A stretch of 64,000 nt of DNA from Micromonospora sediminicola (GCF_900089585.1 NZ_FLRH01000003.1:1659001-1723000); one strand, 5' to 3'. Positions 9,099-18,272 are shown, counted from the stretch's first letter. Notes: generated by a model not told the origin, from the letters alone. Numbers and translations: made by a program.

Positions 9099-9422
9099 TC
9101 AGGACTCGTCCGGCCCGGGCTCCGGCGCCTCGGTCGGGCTCAGTCGCTGCCACAGCAGCATGAGCAGCCCGAAGACCAGCATCACCGCGCCGGCCCACAG
9201 GTTGATCCGGACGCCCTGCGCCTTGTCGATCTCGGCCGAGGAGTCGAAGAGTCCCATCAGCCCGACGATCAGGCCGTACACGACGAACAGCCCGCCGATC
9301 ACCCGGCGGATGTCGAACAGCCGGGCCGCCGCCGAACGCGCCTCCCGGGCATCCTCGGTCTCGTCCACCAGCGGGTCGTGGGCCTCGCCGCCCTGGTAGT
9401 GGCGGTCCTCGTTGTCTGCCAT
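9099..9422 (-). CDS. Small membrane protein with two TM segments, next to the symporter
   Basis: 107 residues: a charged, acidic N-terminus of about 40 residues, TM1 at about 42-60 (VIGGLFVVYGLIVGLMGLF), a short loop, TM2 at about 74-91 and an acidic tail. It starts 16 bp after the stop of the sodium:solute symporter gene, so co-transcription is likely. Small membrane partners are known for some SSS transporters, such as the DUF485 and DUF4212 proteins, but this sequence does not look like either. An accessory role is inference from position. Confidence 0.78.
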   Translation of the reverse strand: MADNEDRHYQGGEAHDPLVDETEDAREARSAAARLFDIRRVIGGLFVVYGLIVGLMGLFDSSAEIDKAQGVRINLWAGAVMLVFGLLMLLWQRLSPTEAPEPGPDES

Positions 9423-9438
9423 GGCGTGGGTCCCTTCC

Positions 9439-11094
9439 TCAGAAGACCGGGATGTAGAAGAGGGCGGCCAGGATCACGGCGACGATGCCGAGCAGCACCG
9501 GCGAGCGGTACCAGGCCGCGTCGCCGGCCAGCGAGTCGTCGGCCAGCGTGGTGTCGCTGCGGCCGTACACCAGCCCGGTCAGCTCGCTGTCGGTCTTCGG
9601 CCGGGTCAGCGGCGTGACGATCGCGGCCACCACCGCGACGGTCACGAAGGCCAGGCCCGCGCCCCAGAAGCTCTCCTCCAGGTCCGAGTTGAAGCTGATC
9701 ACGCCGGTCTTGTAGAGCACGTAGGTGGCGATCGCCACCACCGTGCCGGACAGCAGCGACCAGAAGCCGGCCAGCGCGCTCATCCGCCGCCAGAACATGC
9801 CGATGATGAACGTGCCGAAGAGCGGGGCGTTGAAGACCGAGAAGAGCGCCTGGATGTAGTTCATGATGTTGCTGAAGCCGGCCGCGATGAACGCGGTGCC
9901 GATGCCGACCACCACGGCCACGACCGTGGCGATCCGGCCCACCTTCACGTAGTACCCGTCCGGCCGGTCCCGCCGGAAGTACGCCTGCCAGATGTCGTAC
10001 GTGAAGACGGTGTTGAAGCCGCTGACGTTGGCCGCCATGCCGGCCATGAACGAGGCCACCAGGCCGGTGACCGCGATGCCGAGCACGCCGTTGGGCAGCA
10101 GGTCGCGCATGAGCAGCGGGATGGCGTTGTTGTAGACCAGGTCGCCCTGGTCGGCGCCCAGCCCCTTGACCGTGATCAGGGCGATCAGGCCGGGGATCAC
10201 GGTGACCACCGGGATCAGCAGCTTCGGGTACGCCGCGATGATCGGGGTCCGCCGGGCGGCGCTCATGTTGCGTGCCGACAGCGCGCGCTGCACCTCGGCG
10301 AAGTTGGTGGTCCAGTAGCCGAAGGAGAGCACGAAACCGAGGCCGAAGACGATGCCCAGCCAGTGCGCGCCGAGGGGATTGTCGGTGCTGCCGGTGCCCT
10401 GCCAGGCGTGCAGGCCGGCCTCGCCGAGCTTGGACTCCCGTACCGCGTCCATCAGCCCGTTCACGCCGCCGACCTTGACCAGGCCGATCACCGTGATCGG
10501 CACCAGGCCGGCGATGATCACGAAGAACTGGAGCACCTCGTTGTAGATCGCGCCGGAGAGGCCGCCGACCGTGATGTACGCCAGCACGATCACCGCGCCG
10601 ACCACGATCGCGACCCAGAGCGGCCAACCCAGCAGCGCCTGCATGATCAGCGCCAACGCGTAGAGGTTCACGCCCGCGATCAGCACCTGGGCGACCGCGA
10701 AGCTGATCGCGTTGAGCAGGTGGGTCGGGCGGTTGAAGCGCAGCCGCAGGTACTCCGGGACGCTGCGGACCTTCGAGCCGTAGTAGAAGGGCATCATCAC
10801 GATGCCGAGGAAGACCATCGCCGGCACGGCGCCGATCCAGTAGTAGTGGACCGTCATGATGCCGTACTGGGCGCCGTTGGCGGCCATGCCGATGATCTCC
10901 AGCGCGCCCAGGTTCGCCGAGACGAACGCCAGGCCGGTGACCCAGGCGGGCAACGACCGCCCGGAGAGGAAGAAGTCCACGCTGGTCTTGATGGCGCGGC
11001 GGGCGGCGAAGCCGACACCCAGCACCGTGACGAAGTAGAGCGCCAGGATCAGGTAGTCCAGGGCGTTCATGTTCAACCGTAGGCCGCTACCCAT
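9439..11094 (-). CDS. Sodium:solute symporter (SSS family)
   Basis: 551 residues with about 13-14 TM segments. It imports a solute by coupling to the sodium gradient. Family landmarks include the N-terminal DYLILALYFVTVLGVGF helix, FFLSGRSLPAWVTGLAFVSANLGALEIIGMA (residues about 41-70) and the GGLSGAIYNEVLQF region. The overall pattern is closest to SGLT/vSGLT-like sugar transporters, but the substrate cannot be fixed from sequence. Start ATG 11094 has GGGGAGC upstream; ATG 11070 is an alternative. A strong hairpin (11187-11216) separates it from the genes upstream, so it should have its own promoter in the ~90 bp before the start. Confidence 0.92.
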   Translation of the reverse strand: MGSGLRLNMNALDYLILALYFVTVLGVGFAARRAIKTSVDFFLSGRSLPAWVTGLAFVSANLGALEIIGMAANGAQYGIMTVHYYWIGAVPAMVFLGIVMMPFYYGSKVRSVPEYLRLRFNRPTHLLNAISFAVAQVLIAGVNLYALALIMQALLGWPLWVAIVVGAVIVLAYITVGGLSGAIYNEVLQFFVIIAGLVPITVIGLVKVGGVNGLMDAVRESKLGEAGLHAWQGTGSTDNPLGAHWLGIVFGLGFVLSFGYWTTNFAEVQRALSARNMSAARRTPIIAAYPKLLIPVVTVIPGLIALITVKGLGADQGDLVYNNAIPLLMRDLLPNGVLGIAVTGLVASFMAGMAANVSGFNTVFTYDIWQAYFRRDRPDGYYVKVGRIATVVAVVVGIGTAFIAAGFSNIMNYIQALFSVFNAPLFGTFIIGMFWRRMSALAGFWSLLSGTVVAIATYVLYKTGVISFNSDLEESFWGAGLAFVTVAVVAAIVTPLTRPKTDSELTGLVYGRSDTTLADDSLAGDAAWYRSPVLLGIVAVILAALFYIPVF

Positions 11095-11186
11095 GCCTGT
11101 AGCTCCCCTCGTGTGGGTGCGTGCTGCGCCCGCAGGTACCCCGATTGCGCAATTTCATGCCTCCTGCGTGGTCCGCCGGGCACGAC

Positions 11187-11216
11187 GGAGCCCCGGCCGT
11201 CGGCGGCCGGGGCTCC
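11187..11216 (-). terminator. Terminator hairpin
   Basis: A perfect 13-bp stem (GGAGCCCCGGCCG / CGGCCGGGGCTCC) with a TCGG loop. It lies just beyond the stop of the gene at 11234-12325. Confidence 0.82.
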
Positions 11217-11233
11217 GGGGCAGGTCGGGCGCC

Positions 11234-12325
11234 TCAGCGGCCCAGCACGCGGTCCAGGAAGTCGCGGTAGCCGCGCACGGCCACCCGGAGCTGCTCGGTG
11301 TCGGTCGAGCCGGACTCCTGCCAGGCGCCGAGCCGGGTGCGCTGCTCCCGCAACGCCGTGGCCAGCGCCTCGATCGCCTCCTCGACCAACGACTCGGCCT
11401 CGCCGACCGCGGCGCGCGGGTCGTCCACGAAGCGCAGCTGGACATCGCGCCAGCGGTCCCGGAAGCCCTGCGCGGCCTCCGGGGCGAACAGCGTCGCCGC
11501 GTCCGCCGGCACCGCGCCCGGGGTGGGCCGGTCCGCGCCGGCCAGCGCCGTGCCCGAGCCGGCCGCGCCGACCGCCGCCGCGCCCGCCGCCGCCGTGGCG
11601 GTGTCCGGGTCGACGGTGTGGTGCCGGCCGCCGTCCGCGTCCGCGGGCACCGGCTCGCTGTCCGGATCGACCAGACCGGGCTCGGCGCTGCCGTACCCGA
11701 CCGCGCCGTCCGCCGGCGCGCCGTCCCGGACCACCCCGTCGGTGGACCTGTCGTCACGGACCTCGTCGGCGCCCGGGCCGGCGTCGGAGTGCTCCGCCTC
11801 CCAGCGGTCCCGGTCGTGCAGCCGGTCCCCGGCGGTCGGGTCGGCCCGCTCGTCGTCCAGCGGCTCGGTGCGGCCGGGCGCGCCGTCACCCGGAACGGCG
11901 GTGTCCTCGTCGCGCGCGTCCCGCTCGTCCTGCGGCCGGCCGCTCGCCAGCGCCGACGCGGCCACCGCGTCGCCCACCGTGGCCGCCCCGAACGTGGTCG
12001 GCAGCGGCGCCGGCTCGTGGAACTCCGGCCGGCCGTCGTCGTCGCGCGTGGTGTCGGTGTCGTCCGTCCGGTCGGCCGCGTCCCGCAGCTCCCCGGCGTC
12101 GTACCCGCGGGTCTCGTCGAGGTCCGCGTCCCGCCGGTCGGTCACGGCCGGGTCGTCGAAGGTGCCCCGGTCGTCCAGCGCGTCCTCGGGCACGTCGGCC
12201 CGGTCCGCGCGGTCGGCCCCCGGCCGGTCGGCGTCGGTGTGGTCACCCGGCGGGGGGACCGGCACCGGCGCGGACCGTACGGCCTCGGGGTGGTCCTGTG
12301 TGACCTGCTGCTCTTCCTGGCGCAT
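11234..12325 (-). CDS. Protein with long acidic disordered N-terminus and conserved helical C-terminal domain
   Basis: 363 residues. ATG 12325 is preceded by GAGGAGG. Residues 1-265 are dominated by Asp, Ala, Thr, Pro and Arg and look disordered. Residues about 275-363 form a helical domain (WRDVQLRFVDDPRAAVGEAE, later VRGYRDFLDRVLGR). The same domain occurs in the gene immediately upstream (12339-12932), so the two are paralogues in one transcription unit, 13 bp apart. There is no signal peptide or membrane segment, so this copy is probably cytoplasmic. I do not recognise the function. Confidence 0.82.
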   Translation of the reverse strand: MRQEEQQVTQDHPEAVRSAPVPVPPPGDHTDADRPGADRADRADVPEDALDDRGTFDDPAVTDRRDADLDETRGYDAGELRDAADRTDDTDTTRDDDGRPEFHEPAPLPTTFGAATVGDAVAASALASGRPQDERDARDEDTAVPGDGAPGRTEPLDDERADPTAGDRLHDRDRWEAEHSDAGPGADEVRDDRSTDGVVRDGAPADGAVGYGSAEPGLVDPDSEPVPADADGGRHHTVDPDTATAAAGAAAVGAAGSGTALAGADRPTPGAVPADAATLFAPEAAQGFRDRWRDVQLRFVDDPRAAVGEAESLVEEAIEALATALREQRTRLGAWQESGSTDTEQLRVAVRGYRDFLDRVLGR

Positions 12326-12338
12326 GGCGGCGGCCTCC

Positions 12339-12932
12339 TCAGCGGCTCGTGGCGTCGTGCTCGTGGTCGGGGTGGCGCTGCTCCGGCGGCTGCTGGCCGA
12401 CCGGGTCCTCGCCGAGCAGGTCGGCGAAGAGGGCCCGGTAGTGCACCAGCGCCTGCCGGAGGTCCTCGGTGCCGGCCTCGCCGCGCTCGTTGCGCTGCCG
12501 GATCTCGTGGGCGTCGCGGTAGTGGGTCAGGGTGCGGGCGTGCTCGACGGAGAGGTGGGCGATCTGGTCCGAGAAGTCCCCGGTGGGGTATCCGCGCTCG
12601 GCGATCAGGTGGCCGACCAGTTCGTCGGCGTCGCCGACGGTCTCCGCCGGCGAGTCGACGAAGCGCACCTGGATCTCCTCCCAGGCGGCGGCGTACCGGG
12701 CCCGGGACTCCGGGCTCAGCGGGGTCAGCTCCAGCTCGGCGTGCCGGCGCTCGCGCTCGCGCAGCTCACGCTCGGCGGCGCCCCGGCTGTCCTGCTCGGC
12801 GACGACCCGGTCGTACTCCGGGCCGAAGCGCTGCTTGAGGGCCCGCCGGCGGTTGGCGACCACGGCGAGCGCGACCAGCGCGGCGATGACGGCGACGACG
12901 ATGACTATGACGACTACCTGGGTGGGCGACAT
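12339..12932 (-). CDS. Membrane-anchored paralogue of the neighbouring helical-domain protein
   Basis: 197 residues from ATG 12932 (MSPTQVVVIVIVVAV), with GGAGGAG just upstream. TM segment at residues 5-26, then a cytoplasmic charged coiled region rich in Arg/Glu, then a helical domain at about 80-175 (AAWEEIQVRFVDSPAETVGD, ending in LRQALVHYRALFADLLGE). The spacing RFVD-P--AVG-A--LV and the final Y-R motif match the C-terminus of the downstream gene. It is first in a two-gene unit, divergent from the conservon. Function unknown. Confidence 0.85.
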   Translation of the reverse strand: MSPTQVVVIVIVVAVIAALVALAVVANRRRALKQRFGPEYDRVVAEQDSRGAAERELRERERRHAELELTPLSPESRARYAAAWEEIQVRFVDSPAETVGDADELVGHLIAERGYPTGDFSDQIAHLSVEHARTLTHYRDAHEIRQRNERGEAGTEDLRQALVHYRALFADLLGEDPVGQQPPEQRHPDHEHDATSR

Positions 12933-13235
12933 GGCTCCTCCTTCGCCCGCAGGTATTCCCTCCTGCGGGTGATCGCCAATCCCGTTCCGGAGCACTTTCC
13001 GCCGCGGTCCGTGGGAGCCGGCGGCTCGGCGACGCCCTAACGGCGCGCGGCCGGAGTCCATCGGTGTCCGGCGTGACCGTTCCGGACCGTAGTGAGCGGC
13101 GAGACGGCCGGTAGTGCATCCGTCCGGGATTACGTATCCTGCCCAAGGCGTCCGGGTCGGGGCCCGGCGTCGTGGCCGGCGATCTGGCGGCCGCTGCCGG
13201 CGCCACCCAGCGACACCTTCCCGGGCGAGGTCTGA
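12933..13235. promoter_or_regulatory. Divergent intergenic region before the conservon
   Basis: About 300 bp that must carry the promoters of the divergent units. I see no operator or riboswitch I can defend. Confidence 0.35.
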
Positions 13236-15599
13236 TTGAACACCCGCGACTGGCCGATCCGCGCCAAGCTGACCGCGCTGGTCATCGGCCCGGTGACCGG
13301 GCTGCTGGCGCTGTGGATCTTCGCCACCACGCTCACCTTCGGCCCCGCCCTCGACCTGCTCGCCGCGCGTACCCTCCTCTACGACCTCGGCCGCCCGGGC
13401 GAGACCGTGGTCGCCGAGCTGCAACGGGAACGGCGGCTCTCGGTGGTCCAGCTCGCCGGTGACGCCGCCCTGCCGGAGCTGGGCGAGCAGCGGGAGCGCA
13501 CCGACCGGGCAGTGGCCGAGCTGCGCCGCCGGATCGACGGCGAGGACCTGCGCGACGCGGCCGACGACCAGCTCGACGCCCGGCTCGACCAGCTGGGCTC
13601 GGCGCTGGAGGCGCTGCCCGCGGGGCGGGCCTTCATCGACGACCGGAAGGTGGACCGGGCCGGCGCGGTCGGCCTCTACAGCGGGATGGTCGGTTCCGCC
13701 TTCCAGGCGTTCTCCGCCATGGCCGCGCTGCCCGACGTGCAGCTCAACCGGGAGGCGTCGGCGCTCACCGCGCTGGGCCGCTCCCGCGAGCTGCTGGGCC
13801 AGGCCGACGCGCTGCTCGCCGGCGCGGTCACGGCCGGCCGGTACGCCGAGGGCGAGCACGAGCAGCTCGTGCGCACCGTCGAGAACCAGCGCTTCCTGGC
13901 CGAGAACGCGGTCGCCGACCTGCCGCCCGACGAGCGCACCGGCTACCAGCGGCTGACCGAGGGCCCGGGCTTCCTCCGGCTGCGCGCCCTGCAGGACACC
14001 CTGATCCGCTCCGCCGAGCTGCCCGCCCGGTTCGACGTCCGGGCCTGGGAGAGCAGCCACACCGAGGTCTGGCAGGGACTGCGGGACTTCGAGCTGCGCG
14101 GCGCGGACAGCCTGGCCGAACGGTCGGTGCCGATGGCCGTGCGCATCCTGGTCCAGCTCGCCGCCGCCGGGGTGCTGGGCCTGGTGGCCGTCGTGGTCTG
14201 CGTCCTGGTGGTGCTGCGGGTCGGTCGGTCGCTGGCGCACCGGCTGACCGGCGTGCGGGGCGCCGCGACCGACATGGCCGAGCGGCGGCTGCCCGACGTG
14301 GTCGCCCGACTGCGCCGGGGCGAGGAGGTCGACGTCGACCGGGAGGCCCCCGAACTCGACCACGGCGGCGACGAGATCGGCCAGGTGGCGCGCGCCTTCA
14401 ACGAGGTGCGGCGGACCGCGGTGCGGGCCGCGGTGGACGAGGTCACCCTGCGCCGCGGGTTCAACGAGGTCATCCTCAACCTGGCCCGCCGCAGCCAGGG
14501 CCTCGTGCACCGGCAGTTGGCGCTGCTGGACCGGCTGGAGCGCCGCACCGAGGACCCGGACGAGCTGGCCGGGCTGTTCCAGGTCGACCACCTGGCCACC
14601 CGGCTGCGCCGGCACGCCGAGGACCTGGTCATCCTCGCCGGCGCCGCGCCCGGGCGCGGCTGGCGCCGCCCGGTCGCCGCGGTGGACGTGATGCGCGGGG
14701 CGATCTCCGAGGTCGAGGCGTACGACCGGGTCGACGTGGGCGAGGTGCAGTCCGCCGGGGTCCTCGGCCGGGCCGTCGGTGACGTGATCCACCTGCTCGC
14801 TGAGCTGATCGAGAACGCCACCGCGTTCTCCCCGCCGGGCACCCGGGTGGACGTCACCGGCCGGACCGTCCCGGGCGGTTACGCCATCGACATCACCGAC
14901 CGGGGCCTGGGCATGTCACCCCCGGCACTGGCGGCGGCCAACCGCAAGCTGGCCGCGCCACCGGAGTTCGACCCGGCCGACAGCGCCCGGCTGGGCCTGT
15001 TCGTGGTGGCCCGGCTGGCCGCCCGGCACGGGGTCCGGGTGGAGCTGCGACCGGCCGGGCCGGCCGGCACGACCGCCTCGGTGCTCGTCCCCTCCGATCT
15101 GATCACCGACGAGCCGCCGGTCGGCGCGGACGCCACGCCGGCCGGGCCGGAGCGGCGGCGGATGGCGAAGGTGACCCGGCTGACCACGGTGCCGCGGGGG
15201 CGGCCGGGCCGGCCGAACCGGGACCGCTCCGAGCCGACCGTGGTGCCGTTGCCGACGGCCCGCGCGTCGACCGTGGAACCGCCGGCCGACGGTGACGGGC
15301 TGCCCCGCCGGGTGCGTCGGCGCGGGCCGACGGCGCGTCCCCGGGCGGCCGTCACCGACGTGCCGGCCCACCGGACGCCGGAGGAGGCCCGGCGGGCCAT
15401 GTCCGCGTTGCAGGCGGGCACCGCCCGGGGGCGTCGGGATGGCTCCCGCACCGTCGGCGGCCCGTCCGCCGCCCGGCTGCGGGACGCCTCCGCCGCCGAG
15501 CCGGCCGAGACCGGTACGCCGTCCACCGCGCCGGAGCCGGCGACGGAGCCCTCTTCGCCGGCGCCGGACCATCGAACCGCGACTGAGAGGGACGCCTAG
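13236..15599 (+). CDS. cvnA: Conservon sensor histidine kinase-like protein (CvnA) with NIT-type extracellular domain
   Basis: 787 residues. TTG start with GAGG 6 nt upstream. TM1 is at about 14-36. A helical extracytoplasmic domain runs to about 300 and resembles nitrate/nitrite-sensing (NIT) domains. TM2 at about 305-328 is followed by a HAMP-like segment and a GHKL ATPase domain (N box LAELIENATAFSPPGTRVDV, G1 DRGLGM, G2 LGLFVVARLAARHGVRVEL). No obvious canonical HisKA phosphoacceptor box is seen. After about residue 640 the tail is disordered and Arg/Pro-rich. It is first of the four-gene conservon cvnABCD, whose products are known in Streptomyces to form a membrane complex likened to G-protein-coupled signalling. 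Confidence 0.93.
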   Translation: MNTRDWPIRAKLTALVIGPVTGLLALWIFATTLTFGPALDLLAARTLLYDLGRPGETVVAELQRERRLSVVQLAGDAALPELGEQRERTDRAVAELRRRIDGEDLRDAADDQLDARLDQLGSALEALPAGRAFIDDRKVDRAGAVGLYSGMVGSAFQAFSAMAALPDVQLNREASALTALGRSRELLGQADALLAGAVTAGRYAEGEHEQLVRTVENQRFLAENAVADLPPDERTGYQRLTEGPGFLRLRALQDTLIRSAELPARFDVRAWESSHTEVWQGLRDFELRGADSLAERSVPMAVRILVQLAAAGVLGLVAVVVCVLVVLRVGRSLAHRLTGVRGAATDMAERRLPDVVARLRRGEEVDVDREAPELDHGGDEIGQVARAFNEVRRTAVRAAVDEVTLRRGFNEVILNLARRSQGLVHRQLALLDRLERRTEDPDELAGLFQVDHLATRLRRHAEDLVILAGAAPGRGWRRPVAAVDVMRGAISEVEAYDRVDVGEVQSAGVLGRAVGDVIHLLAELIENATAFSPPGTRVDVTGRTVPGGYAIDITDRGLGMSPPALAAANRKLAAPPEFDPADSARLGLFVVARLAARHGVRVELRPAGPAGTTASVLVPSDLITDEPPVGADATPAGPERRRMAKVTRLTTVPRGRPGRPNRDRSEPTVVPLPTARASTVEPPADGDGLPRRVRRRGPTARPRAAVTDVPAHRTPEEARRAMSALQAGTARGRRDGSRTVGGPSAARLRDASAAEPAETGTPSTAPEPATEPSSPAPDHRTATERDA

Positions 15600-16021
15600 T
15601 GGTGCACACGACGCGGCAGAACGCCGATCTCGACTGGCTGCTCGACGACCTGGTGGAACGGGTCCCCGCCGCCCGCCAGGCGGTGGTCCTCTCCGCGGAC
15701 GGGCTCCTGCTCGGCGCCTCCGCCGACCAGGACCGTGCCGACGCGGAGCACCTCTGCGCGCTGGCGTCCGGCTTCTCCGGCCTGGCCAAGGGGGCCACCC
15801 GGCACCTGGGCGGCGGCGCGGTCCGCCAGACGGTGGTGGAGATGGAGTCGGCGTACCTGTTCGTCACGGCCGCCGGGCAGGGCGCCTGCCTCGCCGTGGC
15901 CAGCGACGCCGACGCCGACATCGGCCTGGTGGCGTACGAGATGGCGATGCTGGTAATCCGCGTCGGGGAGAATCTGGCCGCACCGGCCCGGGCCGTGGGG
16001 GAGCCGACCGATGCGCGCTGA
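15599..16021 (+). CDS. cvnB: Roadblock/LC7 domain protein (CvnB)
   Basis: 140 residues, a single roadblock/LC7 fold (LDWLLDDLVERVPAARQAVVLSADGLLLG; later VVEMESAYLFVTAAGQG). In conservons it acts with the GTPase CvnD as a regulatory or scaffold partner. The GTG start overlaps the cvnA stop by one base (TAGTG), indicating translational coupling. No signal peptide or membrane segment. Confidence 0.93.
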   Translation: MVHTTRQNADLDWLLDDLVERVPAARQAVVLSADGLLLGASADQDRADAEHLCALASGFSGLAKGATRHLGGGAVRQTVVEMESAYLFVTAAGQGACLAVASDADADIGLVAYEMAMLVIRVGENLAAPARAVGEPTDAR

Positions 16022-16400
16022 GTCCCCGGGCCCCCAGCACGAGTGGCTGGACGCCGACGCGGGCCCGGTGGTCCGCCCGTACACGCTCACCGGTGGGCGG
16101 GTGCGCCCCCCGGTCGACGGCTTCGACCTGCTGGCCTTCGTGCTGACCACGCCGGCGGCCGAGCCGGCCGGCGCGCCCGGTCTGCAGCCGGAGCACCGCC
16201 GCCTGGTCGAGCTGGCCCGGCGGCCGAAGGCCGTCGCCGACCTCGCCGCCGACCTGGACCTCGCCGTCGGCGTGGTCCGGGTGCTGCTCGGCGACCTCCT
16301 CGCCCACGGGTTCGTCGCGGTGCACCGTCCCCCGGCCACCGCGTACCTGCCCGACGACAACATCCTCAAGGCGGTGGTCAGTGGACTCCGTGCGCTTTGA
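16011..16400 (+). CDS. cvnC: DUF742 protein (CvnC)
   Basis: 129 residues of the DUF742 family: an N-terminal VRPYTLTGGR motif and a winged-helix-like C-terminus (LVELARRPKAVADLAADLDLAVGVVRVLLGDL; VHRP near the end). The role in the conservon complex is not settled. It overlaps cvnB by 11 bp and cvnD by 20 bp. Confidence 0.92.
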   Translation: MRAESPGPQHEWLDADAGPVVRPYTLTGGRVRPPVDGFDLLAFVLTTPAAEPAGAPGLQPEHRRLVELARRPKAVADLAADLDLAVGVVRVLLGDLLAHGFVAVHRPPATAYLPDDNILKAVVSGLRAL

Positions 16401-16983
16401 CCGGGAGCCGGCCGCGTCGCGGTTGCCGCTGGCCCTGAAGATCCTCATCGCCGGCGGTTTCGGCGCCGGCAAGACGACGCTGGTCAGCGCGTTGAGCGAG
16501 GTGCGGCCGCTGCAGACCGAGGAGGTGCTGACCGGGGCGGGTCTCGGCACCGACGACGTCTCCGGGGTGGAGCAGAAGTCGACCACCACCGTGGCCATGG
16601 ACTTCGGCCGGATCACCATCAACGACGACCTCCAGGTCTATCTGTTCGGCACCCCGGGCCAGGACCGGTTCTGGTTCCTCTGGGACGAGCTGGCCTTCGG
16701 GGCGCTGGGCGCGGTGGTGCTCGCCGACACCCGCCGGCTGGCCGACTGCTTTCCCTCGATCGACTACTTCGAGCAGCGGGGCGTCCCCTTCGTGGTGGGG
16801 GTGAACTGCTTCGAGGGCTCCCGGCGGTTCGGGCTGGAGGCGGTGCGGGACGCCCTGGACCTCGATCCGGACGTTCCGCTGGTGCTCTGCGACGCCCGGG
16901 ACCGGCAGTCCGGCAAGCTGGTGCTGATCTCGCTGGTCGAGCACGTCGCGCGGCAGCGCGGCGAGCCGGTGCCGGTGGGCTGA
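16381..16983 (+). CDS. cvnD: Conservon small GTPase (CvnD)
   Basis: 200 residues, a Rab/MglA-like P-loop GTPase. Walker A is GGFGAGKTT at 25-33. The switch region includes FGTPGQDRFWF near residue 84, and GVNCFEG stands where the NKxD base-specificity motif usually lies. In known conservons CvnD binds and hydrolyses GTP and completes the complex with CvnA-C. The GTG start lies inside the end of cvnC, so expression is coupled. It is the last gene of the unit. Confidence 0.93.
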   Translation: MDSVRFDREPAASRLPLALKILIAGGFGAGKTTLVSALSEVRPLQTEEVLTGAGLGTDDVSGVEQKSTTTVAMDFGRITINDDLQVYLFGTPGQDRFWFLWDELAFGALGAVVLADTRRLADCFPSIDYFEQRGVPFVVGVNCFEGSRRFGLEAVRDALDLDPDVPLVLCDARDRQSGKLVLISLVEHVARQRGEPVPVG

Positions 16984-17086
16984 GCGCCGCCCCGTCCTGG
17001 ATCCGGTCCGCGAATCACGAGTGACCGGGCGGTTCTCCGGGAAGCCTCTGGTGGGATCGCGGCAGGATCGGCGGAAGGTGGGAGCG

Positions 17087-18121
17087 GTGACCGGCACGGG
17101 CGAGGTCGTCCACATCGGCGGCTACACGGCGGAGGCGGGGGGACGGGCGGAGGGGATCGTCGCGGCGCGGCGGGACCCGGCGACCGGGGCGCTGACCCCG
17201 CTCGGCACGGCGGCGGTCACCCCGTCGCCGTCGTTCCTCGTCCGGCATCCGGGGCTTCCGGTGCTCTACGCGGTCAACGAGTTGTCCGAGGGGCGGCTGA
17301 GCGCCTTCCGGGTGGCGCCGGACGGCGACCTCGCGCCGCTGGGCGTCCTTCCGACCGGCGGTGCCGAGCCGTGCCACCTCGCGGTGGCGCCGAACGGCCG
17401 GCACGTGTTCGTGGCCAACTACGGCGGCGGCAGTGTGGCGGTGTTCCCGGTGGACGCCGAGGGCGTGCCGGGGGAGCGCACCGACCTGGTCCGGCACGAG
17501 GGGCACGGCGCCGACCCGGAGCGGCAGGAGAAGGCCCACTGCCACATGGTCTCGCCCGACCCGGGCGGTGGGCCCCTGCTCGCCGTCGACCTGGGCACCG
17601 ACTCGGTCTACCGGTACGACCTCGACGTCGCCTCCGGGCGGCTGGTGCCCCGGGCGCCCCGGCTGCGGACGCCGGCCGGCACCGGCCCCCGGCACCTGGC
17701 CCGGCACCCGGACGGCCGGCGGGCCTGGCTGGTCGGTGAGCTGGACGCCACGGTGACCGCGTACGACCTGACGGCGGAGGGGTTGCACCAGCGGGTCCGG
17801 GTCGACGCCAGCGGCCGGACCGGGCACGTGCAGCCCTCGGAGGTGGCCGTCGGACCGGACGGTCGCTTCCTCTACGTGGGCAACCGCGGTGTGGGCACGG
17901 TCTCCGTCTTCGCGTTGGACGGCGCCGCGCCGGAGCTGGTGGCCGAGGTCGACACCGGCGGTGGGTGGCCCCGGCACTTCGCGCTGGCCGGGGAGCACCT
18001 CTACGTCGCCGACGAGCGGGCCGACCTGATCGGGGTCTTCCGGGTGGACCCGGGCAGCGGCGTGCCGGAGCGGGTCGGCGAGCCGGTTCCGGTGGCGAGT
18101 CCGACGTGCGTGCTGGTGTGA
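17087..18121 (+). CDS. Lactonase-family seven-bladed beta-propeller protein
   Basis: 344 residues from GTG 17087 (MTGTGEVVHIGGYT), with GGAAGG/GGAG upstream; a longer frame from 17021 has no ribosome site. Repeated propeller blades are visible (LPVLYAVNELSEGRLSAFRV, GRHVFVANYGGGSVAVFPVD, GRFLYVGNRGVGTVSVF, EHLYVADERADLIGVFRVD). This is the 6-phosphogluconolactonase-like (PF10282) family. Actual hydrolysis of 6-phosphogluconolactone is proven only for some members. No signal peptide, so probably cytoplasmic. It stands alone after the conservon. Confidence 0.88.
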   Translation: MTGTGEVVHIGGYTAEAGGRAEGIVAARRDPATGALTPLGTAAVTPSPSFLVRHPGLPVLYAVNELSEGRLSAFRVAPDGDLAPLGVLPTGGAEPCHLAVAPNGRHVFVANYGGGSVAVFPVDAEGVPGERTDLVRHEGHGADPERQEKAHCHMVSPDPGGGPLLAVDLGTDSVYRYDLDVASGRLVPRAPRLRTPAGTGPRHLARHPDGRRAWLVGELDATVTAYDLTAEGLHQRVRVDASGRTGHVQPSEVAVGPDGRFLYVGNRGVGTVSVFALDGAAPELVAEVDTGGGWPRHFALAGEHLYVADERADLIGVFRVDPGSGVPERVGEPVPVASPTCVLV

Positions 18122-18272
18122 CGGGGCGGTGACGGACAGCACTGTCCGGAGTGGACCGGAATCACCTGGGATCACTGGCTCGTGACTCAGTGTATCGATT
18201 AGGTGATCAACTGTTTCTCCTGCGTAACTTTCGTCCGAACGGTTGTGGCAGTAACCCCACGAGATACGCAAG

